Shown here one piece after another: positions 48,700-59,989 of a DNA stretch of 64,000 nucleotides. A program made the translations under genes and the position numbers. The stretch spans positions 1 to 64,000 of the forward strand of contig MNCI01011844.1 of NCBI GenBank assembly GCA_015680685.1, in the 5' to 3' direction. Under the pieces are notes generated by a model. It made no database searches, was not told the origin of the DNA, and saw only the letters and a list, made by a program, of their open reading frames with translations. The DNA comes from Gnetum montanum (Eukaryota > Streptophyta > Gnetopsida > Gnetales > Gnetaceae). Numbering within the stretch: the stretch's first letter is position 1; every line of letters starts with the position of its first letter.

Positions 48700-50060
48700 T
48701 GATGGTTCACCAAGACCTTAAACTAGAAGCTTTTCTAATATGCAACTCCAATGCAAAGAAAGAAAACTTTTATCATTTCAACAGATCGGCAGAAAATAAT
48801 GTAACAACTTTCATTTTTGACGATTTTGTAGGGAAATTTGCAAATGGACGTAGCTTTATTCGCACCCCTAGCCTTAGTAGGCCCATATGGGGAAATCATT
48901 AGATAGGTCAATCACATGCTAATAGGAATAGACCCTTCCCTTTGTGATGCAACCATAGCAACATCAAAAATATCCCTAGACTGGCCAGAACATCTAGCCC
49001 AAACTCTAGACCTGGAGGCTAGTGACGTGACTGAGGACCCTCTCAACAAGATCTCTGTGGTTACTCACAAAGGTGAAAGTAAGACTCTTAGGGTTAGTTC
49101 CCTCCTAGACCAACAGACGTAGAGTGGCATAATGCAAGTACTCCAAAATAATGTTGTTGTATTTGCATGGTCGTACGAAGACATGCTGGGATTAGACCCA
49201 AGATTAATACAGCATAACATAGTTTTGGACCCACGTGTCAAAGCGGTTAGACAGAAGGCACAAAAGATCAAGCTAAAAATCACGCTAGCAGTGTGTAATG
49301 AAATCACCAAGCTGTATCAAACTAGCTTCATTCGCATAGTTGATTATTCCGACTGGGTGTCCAACATCGTAGTTGTCTCTAAGAAAACGGGAGGCATACG
49401 TATCTGCATAGACTTTCAGGATTTAAACAAAGCCACGATTAAGGACAATTTTTGATTATCGAGTATCGATCAACTGATTGATACAACGGCCAGTCACGCA
49501 CTTCTATCCTTTATGGATGGTTTCTCAGGTTATAATCAAATTTTTATTAACCCAGAACATCAATTGATCAAAACATTTATGATGCCCTAGGGGACTTTCT
49601 GTTACACTATGATGCCCTTCGAGCTAAAAAATGCTGGAGCAATGTATCAATGAGCCATGACATACATCTTTAGCGATTACCTCTTAGGGAGATTGAACGA
49701 CTACGTGGATGACATAGCTATCAAGTCTGTAAAGTCAGAAGATCATTTAGAAGACTTAGAGTTAGTCCTTAAATGGTGTCTCGAGCATCACTTACGGCTC
49801 AACCCAAAGAAATGCATGTTTGGAGTCAAAACTGGATGCATGTTGGGGTTCTTGGTATCAGAAACTAGCATCCAAGTTGACCCCGACAAAGTTAAAGCCA
49901 TTGTTAATTTAACGCCACCTACAAATCTCAAGGAACTACGTGGGTTGCAAGGCAGACTGCAATTTATCATGCGGTTCATCTCAAACTTAACAGATAAATT
50001 ATATCCTATGCAACATCTCCTTAGGAAGGGTGTTAATTTTGAATGGACTGATGACTGCTA
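48700..50060 (+). pseudogene. Element A reverse transcriptase
   Basis: A linker with V-V-V-F-A-W-S-Y-E-D-M-L-G-L-D-P (49147-49200), the box that precedes the polymerase in Tat elements, is followed by the fingers (W-V-S-N-I-V-V-V-S-K-K, R-I-C-I-D-F-Q-D-L-N) and palm, with Y-V-D-D at 49702-49713. It copies element RNA to DNA in the cytoplasmic particle. Stops interrupt it at 49455, 49590, 49652 and 50060, and a frameshift is needed early on. Otherwise the spacing of motifs is normal. Confidence 0.9.
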
Positions 50061-50520
50061 GCATGCATTTGACAACTTGAAGAAGGAGTTGCAACACTTA
50101 CCGATGGTTTTCTTACAACAAAGGGTTCAGCCTTTTTACATTTATCTAGCTAACTCGGACGTGTCTATAGCTACATTACTTTACCAAAAAAGGAATAATG
50201 GGTTAGAAGCCCCTATCTATTATCTAAGTCACACTATATTTGCATATGAAACGAGGTACAATGAAGTGGAGTGTAACTGTTTGGATTTGGTCTTCGCGCT
50301 TAAGAAATGTAGACACTATATTTTCCACAACCAAGTCAACAGAATTTGTAAAAATAATGTTCTACGAGTCATCTCAAACAACTTGTATGAGAGTAGTAGA
50401 ATAGCTCGTTGGAAGGCTATCATAGCTAAATTTGATTTACATTATGTTGGCCAGTCATCCACCAAAGGTCAAGCTATAGCTGACCAACTCGCAACATCAC
50501 CCATTCATGATCAAGCTACG
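50061..50520 (+). pseudogene. Element A RNase H (first, retroelement type)
   Basis: Starts with F-D-N-L-K-K-E-L, then F-Y-I-Y-L-A-N-S-D (first acidic residue), A-P-I-Y-Y-L-S-H, Y-N-E-V-E-C-N-C-L-D-L-V-F-A and closes with G-Q-A-I-A-D-Q-L-A, the usual end of the connection domain. One long open frame (50077-50766) covers this domain and the start of the next. Confidence 0.85.
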
Positions 50521-50569
50521 ATAGAGCCAAAATTTCCAGATGAACATGTCCATAGTTTAAGCCCTGTAT

Positions 50570-51000
50570 CAATAGGCCTCGAAGCGACGTTGTATTTTGA
50601 TGGAGCTTCGACTATTAGAGGTGGTAATGCTTCCACCGTTATTACGCTTTCCCCTAAGGATGTTCATCCATTAGCTTACTACCTGGCTTTCCCCTATACG
50701 AACAATATGGCAGAGTACGAGGGCCTTCTCAAGGGACTGTTGATAGCTAGAGATCTCAACGTCTAACACCTAGCGATCTGAGGCGATTCAATGCTCATCA
50801 TTAATCAAATCACTGGAGTCTACACCTACAAAGCTATGCATTTATAGCCCTACTGCGATATGGCTAAAGATCTCGTGTAGCAATTCATGACAACTGATGC
50901 CCAACACGTGCCACGTAAAGAAAAATTCGTAGTCGATGCACTAGCCACATTGGCACTAAACATGCCACCACACTTGTTTGCCACTTGGCCTACTTTAATG
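50570..51000 (+). pseudogene. Element A second, archaeal-type RNase H
   Basis: Y-F-D-G-A, N-M-A-E-Y-E-G, G-D-S and V-D-A-L-A carry the four acidic residues (D, E, D, D) of an archaeal-type RNase H. Such a second copy after the first RNase H defines the Tat lineage. Stops at 50766, 50780 and nearby interrupt it. Confidence 0.85.
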
Positions 51001-51189
51001 ATAGAATATATAGACCCTGTCATTCAACTAGCACAAATCTCTTCATTAAACACGAGAGAAATGCCTGAATGGTACGACAACATTAAGAGTTATACGCAGT
51101 ACGCAAGCGTACCAGGAAATACATCATCATTGGAGATAGTACTCTCTATAGACGCTCTTTCAATGGGGTATTGCTAACCTGCATTAATA

Positions 51190-52264
51190 ATGACCAAGCA
51201 CAACCAATAGTTAGCGAAGTCCACGAGGGGCTGTGTGGAGGACACGTAGCCCCATGAGCTATGGCTGCTAAAATCAGATGCCTAGGGTACTATTGTCCAT
51301 ATATGGAAAAAGACTACCTTACTAAGGTTAAGACATGTGACACATGCTAGCGTTATGCAAACTTAACACACATGTCACCAACCAAGTTACACACTACACA
51401 GATCACTTGGTCATTCCAACGATGGGGACTAGATATCATAAGTCCCATTACGTCTAAATCTTCTGTGGAACATAGCTTCATTATCACTGCCACTGACTAT
51501 TTCACGAAGTGGGTTGAGACTATCCCCTTATAGAATATTACATCCCAACAGGTTTTCCATTTCATCTTAGAGAACATAGTAGCCAGATTTGGCCTCCCTA
51601 TGACTATTTTGACTGACAACGGGCCACAATTTAGTAGTACGGAAACCAAATCTTTTTGCCATAATCTTGGTATCAAGAAGTCTTTTTCTTCACATTATTA
51701 CCCGCAAGAAAATGGTCAAGCAGAGGCAACAAATAAAGTTGTCATTAACTTGATGAAAAAGATGCTCAGCAGCAACAAAAAGCGATGGCACAATAAAATC
51801 CTATATGTGCTATGGGTGTATCGTATGACATGCAAAACAACTACAGATAGGATGCCCTATAGCTTAGTCTATGGATCCGAAGCAGTGTTGCCCTTGGAAC
51901 TACAAATCCCCTCATTATGGATGGTCCTCTCCATAGTTATAAATGAGACTAAACATAACAAGTTTAGGATCATGGATTTGGATGTAGTGGAGAAGAAGCG
52001 CATCCACACGCTTGACACCATCGAAAGATATCAGGACAAATAGAGATAGAGGCATCGACACAATCTGCATCAACGATCAGTCAAGAAAGGAGACTAAGTT
52101 CTCAAGGCCATTCACAAAATAGTAGAAAAATTCTCTACAAATTGGGAGGGCCCTTTCCTGGTCATCGACGCATATGGCAATGGAGCATTCAAGTTAGTGG
52201 ATATTGATGGCAACAAACACCCGAATCCAATGAATCATCTATATCTGAAGTGGTACTACATCTA
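51190..52264 (+). pseudogene. Element A integrase
   Basis: The zinc-binding part has H-E-G-L-C-G-G-H and C-D-T-C. The catalytic core has W-G-L-D-I, T-D-N-G-P-Q-F and N-G-Q-A-E-A-T-N-K, which supply the D, D and E of the triad. A 147-codon frame (51600-52043) covers the core. The C-terminal part (G-P-F-L-V-I-D-A-Y-G-N-G-A-F-K-L, then N-H-L-Y-L-K-W-Y-Y) has no chromodomain, as in Tat. Stops at 51178 and several later codons disable it. Confidence 0.9.
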
Positions 52265-52269
52265 AATGC

Positions 52270-52690
52270 CAACTTAACTCAATCGTAAAGGTAACACACA
52301 TCCACTACAATGTAAAACTAGAAAAGTTGTACATGTCCGCTACAACGTAAAATTGGCATTTCTTGCATGCATCCACCAAGACGCTAAACTAGTAGAGTTT
52401 TCGATCGTCCACAATGACGTGAAACTAGCAAGGTAAGCATATGTCTGCTAAGATGCTAAACCAGCACAGACTCATCCTTGGGTCATGACATAAAACTGAC
52501 ACCCACAGCACAGTCTAGTGGGACCATAAACTAGCTCTTCCACCATCTGCTATGATGTAAAACTAGCAGGTATCAGTCTGCCCAGGCTTTAAACCAAGAC
52601 CACATCTTGCTTAGGCTTAAAACCAGCAACAACAGTCAACCAGGACTCAAAACAAGAATCCGTCAATAGATAATCCATGAAGCAGGAAAG
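52270..52690. repeat. About 40-bp degenerate tandem array after integrase
   Basis: About ten units share TCCGCTACAA-GTAAAACTAGCA, with drift along the array (CCAGGCTTTAAACCA near the end). Such 3' arrays are known in Tat elements. No protein is encoded. Confidence 0.75.
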
Positions 52691-53595
52691 CATGATCACT
52701 CTTGTACTGCATCCCTACCAAATGGAATAGGTAAAGCATTGGAACAGACCCAACATTGTTATCTCACTAGCATCCTACTGATTCCTCGGATATGCCGAAA
52801 GGCATGCTACTGATCCCTTAGAGATGTTGCTACGATAGCTACTCGTTAGTTGCACCTATTGGGATCACCTTTGCCACTTGGAGTCTCAAAGAAACTGTGG
52901 CCATCCATGGTTTTAGTAGCCTCTACCCATCGCTGTCACTAGATTCTAGCTTAGTAGGTTCACTCAACTAGTTCTTTGCCTAGTCGATGGAGCAAGATGA
53001 ATCTAGCTATCAATGGCAGTTGCATGAACCATGGCATCAACATAGGAATCCTTGCTCTTTGATATGGTTCCTTTTTTATGGCCTCCACTCTCCTTTTCTC
53101 TTTGGACGACACTTTTTTCAACAGCCTCCCTCCTTATGAGATTAGGATGATTGCTTTTACTCTCTGTTCTCTATTACATTTTTTAGGTTACTTGTTATGA
53201 CAACATTGATCGAAAATGCATTCATCAGAATGTGAAGTGTCATGGCATTCTAAAGTTGCTACTCAGATTAGCCTGGTTGCTTGAAGTACGAACCCTACCT
53301 CTCCCTCCATTAGATACCCTACTTCGCTTTTCCCTTCCCTTATCCTTATGACCGTCTTTACTCTTCTCTTTCTTTGTACAAAGTATGAACATTCAATCAA
53401 GTTCTTTCGCATCTTCATGTCCATGAACTGGCATAATGCAACTCACCTAGTGGAATGTAATTCAAAAAAAAATGACTCATCCAAGCCATGCCGACATAAC
53501 ACAACTCATCCATGCAAGCCCTTCATATGCAGTGTGGTGACGTAACTTCTTCCAAATACACTTGTGAAAAGATGCCTAATGACTTGTTTGTGAAA
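52691..53595. other. Element A 3' untranslated region
   Basis: CT-rich text with no coding motif. Contains no antisense ORF of the kind seen between protease and reverse transcriptase. Confidence 0.5.
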
Positions 53596-53699
53596 NNNNN
53601 NNNNNNNNNNNNNNNNNNNNNNNNNNNNNNNNNNNNNNNNNNNNNNNNNNNNNNNNNNNNNNNNNNNNNNNNNNNNNNNNNNNNNNNNNNNNNNNNNNN
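53596..53699. other. Assembly gap (104 N)
   Basis: Unknown bases in the 3' untranslated region of element A. Confidence 0.98.
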
Positions 53700-53759
53700 A
53701 CCTCTCTGGTGTTTCATATTCTTTGTTGATGTCTTTCGGGCAAGTCCTCTAAACATCAA

Positions 53760-53773
53760 CAAAGAGGGGCCAT
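53760..53773 (+). other. Element A polypurine tract
   Basis: AAAGAGGGG directly upstream of the right LTR, the expected primer for plus-strand synthesis. Confidence 0.75.
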
Positions 53774-55151
53774 TGAAACACCGTGAAAATGTTGAGACCT
53801 CAATGGTTTAGCAAAGCCTTGCAATTTAGGCAAAGATTGGCAACAAGTCACGGCTCAAAAAGTTCCATTTTCAGCTAAAGTGCTGGTTGTCTCATGCTAT
53901 GCATCATAGTGCAAATAAACTCTAGAGGAAAAAACAAAACAAGGGATGTGTGATGGTAGGCCTCTAAATCTTTACAAGTTTTCTGTGAAATCTTAACTTC
54001 TGGTACATTACGCTGCATTACGCAACATAGCATAACACCGCTTAACGTAGCATAATGACCAGAAGGCTATTCTATCATAGCAACAAAGATGATGGGATTC
54101 ATGACTTCGATCAGCTAGCAAAATCTTAAAGGTTTAAATAACAATCCGTAGCGTACCACGTAGTTCAATAGATTTTCTTTTTTTTTTCAAGGGGCCTGTT
54201 ATGCTACATTACATAGTGTAGTGTAATAAACCCCAAAACGACCAATCAGGAACAAAAGAAGTGTGGCACTCCAATATTTTGTAGGTTTTCTACTTTACGT
54301 TGAACTACACTATGCATCGTAATCTAGCGCGATGCAATGTAATGTAAGAAAATGACAAAACCCCAATGAGATTTGTTTATGATGCGTTACGCTTTAGAGT
54401 GTAATGCATTGTGGTGCTACAAGTTTCATACACAAACACATCAAGTCAACGACATCTTATAAGTTTAGGACACGCATCATCCAAACCACATTTTTCTCCT
54501 GACCCTAGCCTTATAAATGTTCCAATTCACAAAGATCAAAGGGTGGGAAAAAAATTTTCTTTCAAGATTGACAAGAGAGCAAAAAGAAGATCAGTAATCA
54601 TGAGAACATTGGAGGGGATTGGCAAAAATAATTGATCAAGAACAGTCGGTTAACAAAGATTCTACCTCGGGTCTGACTTCCTTACGCCCAGATTGGCTAG
54701 AATAAGGTATATTGACCTTTGCTTGTTTCATCTTTAAATAACTTTCTTGCTGCTGGCATGTACTTCGTCCAAACCAAAGTCTACCTATGATCATTTTATC
54801 CAATATATTTTGTTCATAAGTTAAATCCCAAATCTTGGGATTGCACTCTCTATAAATCCGATTTCTTGCATCCTATTTATATAGATTTTGCAATAACGTT
54901 AAATCTTTTACATCATTTTCAATTACTTTTGGGATTAACGACATTATATCCCCTCATTGGGATCTCCCTTTTGTCATCCAATTATTATAAAGGTTTTACT
55001 GATCAAATAAGTCCCTGTCTGATCGACAAGACCGTTCAGGCCACCTCGGATTTGTCTTCTCCAGCACGGCCCTCGCATGGATCCGGGGTTAGAATTGTCT
55101 ACATGGATTCCTGTTCGGTGTTTCCAGCGACCAACATTTTCTGTTGTTACA
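53774..55151 (+). repeat. Element A 3' LTR
   Basis: 1378 bp, TG...CA, alignable end to end with the left LTR. The hairpin TTACGCT/AGCGTAA of the left copy is changed here to TTACGCT/AGTGTAA. Differences are mostly C/T and G/A. Confidence 0.93.
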
Positions 55152-55156
55152 CTTCC
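55152..55156. repeat. Target-site duplication, right copy
   Basis: CTTCC directly after the right LTR, identical to 38255-38259. Confidence 0.9.
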
Positions 55157-55481
55157 CAATTAGATGCTTTGGTGTCTTGCGACATAAAAACCTCTCCCCA
55201 CAAATCATCTTGGTTGGATTCTTCTTTATTTTTAGCTTAATGATGCATTCATGGAAGCTACCCCAAACATTTGAATGTATGAAAAGTCTACCAGTGAGAA
55301 ATCTAAACTCATCTAAAAGCCAAAGTAGGAAAGGGATTTCACTTGATGCTCCATGGGTTGTTGCCTTACAATAGGCCGTCAACACATGTTTTGGACAACA
55401 TTCCATGACATATGAGATAAATGCCCTTCTTACTACTCTTTCTCCAAGAACTATCTTCTTCCTTACACTTAAAAACTTCAC
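55152..55481 (-). pseudogene. N-terminal part of element C extra ORF
   Basis: An open frame from the ATG at 55481 encodes 110 residues to the target duplication of element A and, once A is removed, 34 more (38254-38150). The text is basic, with many C and F (C-C-P-K-H-V-L-T-A-Y-C-K and F-L-L-W-L-L-D-E-F-R-F), and W-G-S-F-H-E-C. It lies after integrase and before the 3' LTR of C on the same strand. No family is recognised. AT-rich sequence (55482-56020) separates it from integrase. Confidence 0.6.
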
Positions 55482-55859
55482 TTGCTTACACTACTTAAGT
55501 CTTGAATTGATAAATGATGCAATTCTAAGCAATCTACCTCTCTTTTTATAGTATAAAGAAAGTTTGAAATTCCCACCAATTTAGCTAACCAATTTTCCAC
55601 TTTGCCAAAATTAATTATCTTTCCATCATTACACATAAGGCTAATTTGAATTCCGCTACTTGGTTTTTGAAATTAATTCACCACCAAGTAATTATCTAAC
55701 CATCACTCCGACTTATACACATGACAAGTAATGATTACTTGATATAATATAAATTAAGTAATTTAACTGAGAATTTAAATAAAATATTATTATACTAATA
55801 ATTTAACATATACATGTTTTTTTCTTTTTCATTTTAAATATTATAAAACCTCATCTAAA

Positions 55860-55935
55860 CATATGTATGGGATATATNCACATATATATATTACTATATT
55901 ATATAAATATATATATTTATTTATACATATAGATT
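55860..55935. repeat. AT-rich microsatellite
   Basis: Run of TATATA and related repeats with a single N at 55878. Confidence 0.8.
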
Positions 55936-56024
55936 CAAGTTTTTGGAAATCGTCCAAAATATAACTTTATATGAAACACATTATATGGAAATTGCAATTC
56001 TATCTCATGTAGCATAGATAATTT

Positions 56025-57180
56025 TTATGTATCTCTGGATAATTGTTTTTTGATTTGAAATGGACTAGTCCATATTGATGAAAACTTATTTGGCTTTTTC
56101 ATATTCCATAATAATACAATATCATAAATTTTTAAATTCCTTTCCAAAACCTTTCTATTAAACCACCTTTTGACTTGAGAAGCATTCTTTAATAAATTAT
56201 CTTTAGCTTTATCCATTTCGGCTTCTCTTTTGATGAGCAAGTTCATGAAACTTCTGTCTTCATTAGTTTTCTCACTATACTTTTGCACAAAATCTAAGGT
56301 TGAACTTATAATCTTATTCATAATTTTAGCAAGTAAACCATAAACTAAATTATAAGCTAACATTCAAATAGCCTTGATACAATCAGTCCAAAATGCATAT
56401 TGTAAATAATCAATCCAATTTCCTAGATTCCTATCCATTGACTTCTTAATATAGGAAATAACCTTTTTATTTGTAGATTTAGCTAAATCATTTTCTTGAG
56501 GATAATAATTCAAACAAGAAAATAGGAATATGGGTTTTTCTGATGCCCATGTTATAAATTCTTTAGATTAAACAATAGGTCCATTATCAAATACCAACAC
56601 TTCAAGTAGACCAAAATGATATAGAATATGATCTTTCAAGAACTTAATCACATTTGATGCTAAACGTTTTCATAGAGCCTTTGCTTTAGAACATTTGGTA
56701 AAGTAATTGGTAGTTGTGAGAATAAATTTATGTCTTGCTCTCAATGGAGTAATTGTACCAATAAAATATAAGCCCCATTGTTGAAAAGATCTATATGCAA
56801 TTATCGATTTTAAAGGAGCTCTAGCCTTTTTGATTTTTGGCCATTGAATTTGATATTTGTAACATCTTTGAATTTTTGAACTAATATCTTGGCACATAGT
56901 GAGACAATAAAAATCATAACAAAGTATATGTTGCATAGTGAACTTAGTATATTCATAAAATAGATTAGAATGATCAGGAAATTGTTCTAAGATAGGACCA
57001 ATTTGATCATTGTGAACACATTCCAACAAAACCCCTCTAAAATCCTTTCTATATAAAATTCCATCTTTAACCACACATTTATTTTCTCTTTTGAAGAAAT
57101 CTCTTCTTTGACTTATAATTAAATTATTGGGAACCTTTCATGTACTAAGGAAATCTAGAATATCATTATACCAATTTTCT
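56025..57180 (-). pseudogene. Element C integrase
   Basis: Minus-strand order: basic linker and V-K-D-G-I-L-Y-R-K-D-F-R-G-V-L-L-E-C-V (57074-57010), worn zinc-binding residues (H and C, C-Y-K-Y-Q), W-G-L-Y-F-I-G-T-I (first D lost), V-F-D-N-G-P (second D kept), then N-D-L-A-K-S-T-N-K, where the catalytic E is K. The C-terminal part (V-K-R-W-F-N-R-K-V, then I-W-T-S-P-F-Q-I) is at 56200-56040. Inactive. Confidence 0.85.
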
Positions 57181-57209
57181 TCATGAGACTTTAATACAGA
57201 TATTTCTTA

Positions 57210-57840
57210 TTCTTTAGCAATTAACTTGGCTAATCCCATTCCTTTAATTGTTTTAGATGTTTCTAACAAAAATATGAAACCTTGAATTTTTATGAGCCAC
57301 TTTCCTCTTTTCAATTTAATTTCATATTGAGCTAAGAACTGTAGGCTCTATTAGCTTAATGTGAACTAATGAGCTTTTCAAATAATACTTGAAATGTTGA
57401 AGTACCTTAATAACTACAAATTATTGTTTCTCTAAGTCTAAATAATTAAGTTTGAAATACCTTAATAACTACAAATGCTTGTTTCTCTAAGTCTAAATAA
57501 TTAAGATTTGAACCTTTCAATTGATATTCAAAAAGTCCAATCAATTCATCTTGACCTTTATCTTTTTGAGTTAAAATGGAAAAATTTGAATCATTTGAAG
57601 AAAAATTATATAACTATAAGTCTTCTATTAATTTTGGTTTTCCCAAGTAAGGAGCTTCTTAAATGGCTTTCCTAATTTCTAATAAACCTTTCTTTGATTT
57701 TGTTGTTTTCTCTACTATGACATCTTTCTTTAGCATATGCATTAGAGGTTTAGTAATTTCAGTGAATTCAAGGATAATTTTTTTAATGAAATTTATTTTT
57801 CCAAAGAAAGATCTAAGAGAAATTTTACTTTGAGGATCTT
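57210..57840 (-). pseudogene. Element C RNase H (retroelement type), worn
   Basis: The minus-strand translation has a Y-Q-L-K-G-S-N-L-N-Y-L-D-L-E-K-Q-A-F-V-V-I box (57530-57470) and ends I-K-G-M-G-L-A-K-L-I-A-K-E (57255-57215), the match of I-K-G-Q-A-L-A-D-F-L-A-E at the end of the domain. Integrase follows at once, with no second RNase H between. The part near 57400-57490 holds a local 60-bp direct duplication (CTTAATAACTACAAAT twice). Confidence 0.7.
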
Positions 57841-58720
57841 TAATACTCTACAGTTATTAAATTTGGGAAGTTATTTATAGCAATTCCTTCTTGACAGATC
57901 ATGAGACCCAGTAAACTTCTAGATTTAACCTCAAAGATACATTTCTTCAAATTTAATGAAATACCATACTCACAAAATCTATCAAAAACTTGTTGAAGAT
58001 GACCAATATGATCTTCCTTCCTTTTTGAAAAGGTAGTGATATCATCTAAATAAACAACAAAAAATTCACCTATCAAAAGGCTAAATCCATTGTTCTTTGA
58101 AAAGTAGCTTCAACATTTAACAATTCAAATGACATTCTTTGGTAAGTGGACATTTCACATTTGGTGATAAATGCTATTTTATATCTATCACCCTTATCTA
58201 CCATAATTTCATTATAGCTAGAAAAACCATCTAAAAAAGAATATAGCTAACAACCTGATATTTTAATCAACATCTCATCAATTCTAGAAAGTGGATATTT
58301 ATCTTCTTCTAAGGCTTCAATCAAATTCCTAAAATCCATAAAAATTTAAATATAGTCATTCTTCTTTCTTACTAGAACAAGATTAGTAAGCCATGTTGAA
58401 TATTAGATTGGGTATATTTTTCAAGCTTGCAATAACATCTTGATCCCAACTTCCATAGCTGGCTTAAATGATGGATTAAATCTCCTTTATTTTTACTTCA
58501 TTGTCTTAGAACCATCTATCAAAATAATTTTATGTGTCATCAAATCTAGTTGAAAAGTTTTAAGATCATCATAATATCAAGCAAAATTTTCTAAAGTATT
58601 TTTCAGAAGTAATAGTAAATTTTTCTTAAAAATTGAATCTTTTTCCTTTGTGACATTTAACATATTTTACATCTCAATAGATTTGAAATTCATTGCTTCA
58701 TAATCTTGATCATCTAGGTC
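57840..58720 (-). pseudogene. Element C reverse transcriptase
   Basis: Reading down: Y-P-L-S-R-I-D-E-M-L (58310-58280), F-L-D-G-F-S-S-Y-N-E-I (58240-58210), M-S-F-E-L-L-N-V-E-A-T-F-Q-R-T-M-D (58130-58080), then Y-L-D-D in the 78-codon frame 58076-57840, with G-I-S-L-N-L-K-K-C-I-F-E-V after it. These are palm motifs in correct order. Stops and shifts abound. Confidence 0.85.
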
Positions 58721-58969
58721 TGTACATCTTTTTTGGTAACCAAATTTCTACCAAACCCATGTTCATAATCAATCACTTTGTTCGAAATGAAATTTTTCTA
58801 AAACCTTGATTCTAATTCAAGTATGATTTGACCTTCAAATTCTTGTTTATTTCTTAAGAATCTAATCAATTGATCATCATCTTCAAATACTTGTAAATTC
58901 TTTATGTTATCTAGTATGTATCGTTGATATTCATTCTCGATCATCACACCTGCATAACTTTCTATCCTT

Positions 58970-59360
58970 TTCACATCTAACAATGAAGCTGCTTTTGCTA
59001 AGTCATCTACTATATAACTATCTTCTCTACCTATATTTTCCATTTGGTAGTGATGAAACTAATATAGAATTTTGCAAATGAAGTATTTATAGGGTCACAA
59101 GAATGAACTCTTTACTACACAATTATCTTTAATCTATTCACAAACTAATCTTGAGTCTTCCTTTCTAGTGATTACCTTTATTCCTTTTTCTGTTACCATT
59201 TTAATTCCCATACAAAAAGCTTCATACTCAGCCTTGTTGTTAGTACAAGGGAAATATAGATGAATTGCCTTGAATATTTGTGAAGAATCAATTTTCACTA
59301 ATACTATTCCAACTCTTGCTCCTTTTGAGTTACAAGAACCATCAAAATATAGTTCTCATT
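58970..59360 (-). pseudogene. Element C archaeal-type RNase H, upstream of RT
   Basis: From 59350 down: Y-F-D-G-S-C-N, then N-N-K-A-E-Y-E-A, then E-D-S-R-L-V, then after two stops D-D-L-A-K-A-A. The four acidic residues (D, E, D, D) of an archaeal-type RNase H are all present in right spacing. The domain lies after the protease (59960-59604) and before the reverse transcriptase. In Tat elements it normally follows the first RNase H, as in element A. Confidence 0.8.
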
Positions 59361-59603
59361 TTCTCTTATCTTGAGATTCTTCTTTTTCTAAGTTATAAAC
59401 TTCTTGAAGTGTGCAAATTTTGTTTTTAAAAGATTTTGTTTCATCAACTTTTTTCTTTTCATTTGAAATAATATTTTCACTCATCAAAGGTTCACTATAA
59501 ACATATATTTGATTTAACTCTTCTTTCCAAGATAGCCACATGTGAGTAATCCATTGATATATAACCTAAGAAATTATTACTCCAACTTCTACTTAACAAA
59601 ATA

Positions 59604-59960
59604 CTATGAATCTAGTATATTTGCTACTTGAATAGCTATTCTACACTTGATAGGAGGTTCAGAAGTGATTTCTAATAGAACATTGGGTAATTGACCCACA
59701 ATCTTCACTCTACTTTTGTTCACTTGAACAATCTTTTTATTTGAATTTTTAGGAATCAAACCAAGTTTTTTGCATGTAGAAAATGGCATAATAGTGGATG
59801 TTGCTCCAAAATCAATTAAAAAATTGTGAAGATCCTTGTCCTTTAACTTCATTGTCAAAAGAAAAGGAGGAGCTTCATTATCAAGAGTGTAATCATAACT
59901 AGTTTTTATTGTCTTATCAATGTTGAATACATAGCTTAACTCTGATTCTTCAACTCTCAT
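59604..59960 (-). pseudogene. Element C retropepsin-like protease
   Basis: 118-codon open frame with L-I-D-F-G-A-T-S-T-I-M-P near residue 48 (active-site loop; S/T replaced by F), C-K-K-L-G-L, V-K-I-V-G and C-R-I-A-I-Q-V. The final I-L-G-R-P-W box is missing, cut by a stop at 59604. The frame would be catalytically weak or dead. Confidence 0.8.
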
Positions 59961-59989
59961 TTTACCTTTAATGAACTCTAAAGATTTCT

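Larger units (their letters stand above)
38260..55151 (+). mobile_element. Element A: Tat-like Ty3/gypsy LTR retrotransposon
   Basis: Two LTRs (38260-39642, 53774-55151) begin TGAAACACC and end TTACA, and are flanked by a perfect 5-bp duplication CTTCC (38255-38259, 55152-55156). Inside, in order: primer site, leader, gag, protease, a 4.2-kb antisense gene, reverse transcriptase with YVDD, RNase H, a second archaeal-type RNase H, integrase with its catalytic triad, a degenerate tandem array, polypurine tract. The double RNase H places it in the Tat lineage (Ogre, Grande and relatives). Many stops make this copy inactive. By eye the LTRs agree at roughly nine in ten positions at their left ends, so it is not recent. 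Confidence 0.92.

Noticed and set aside
53512-53811. Open frames across 53596-53699
   Set aside because: Created by the 104-N gap.
55089-55481. A host gene broken by element A
   Set aside because: The ORF lies on the same strand as element C between its integrase and its 3' LTR, so it is more likely part of C than of a host gene.
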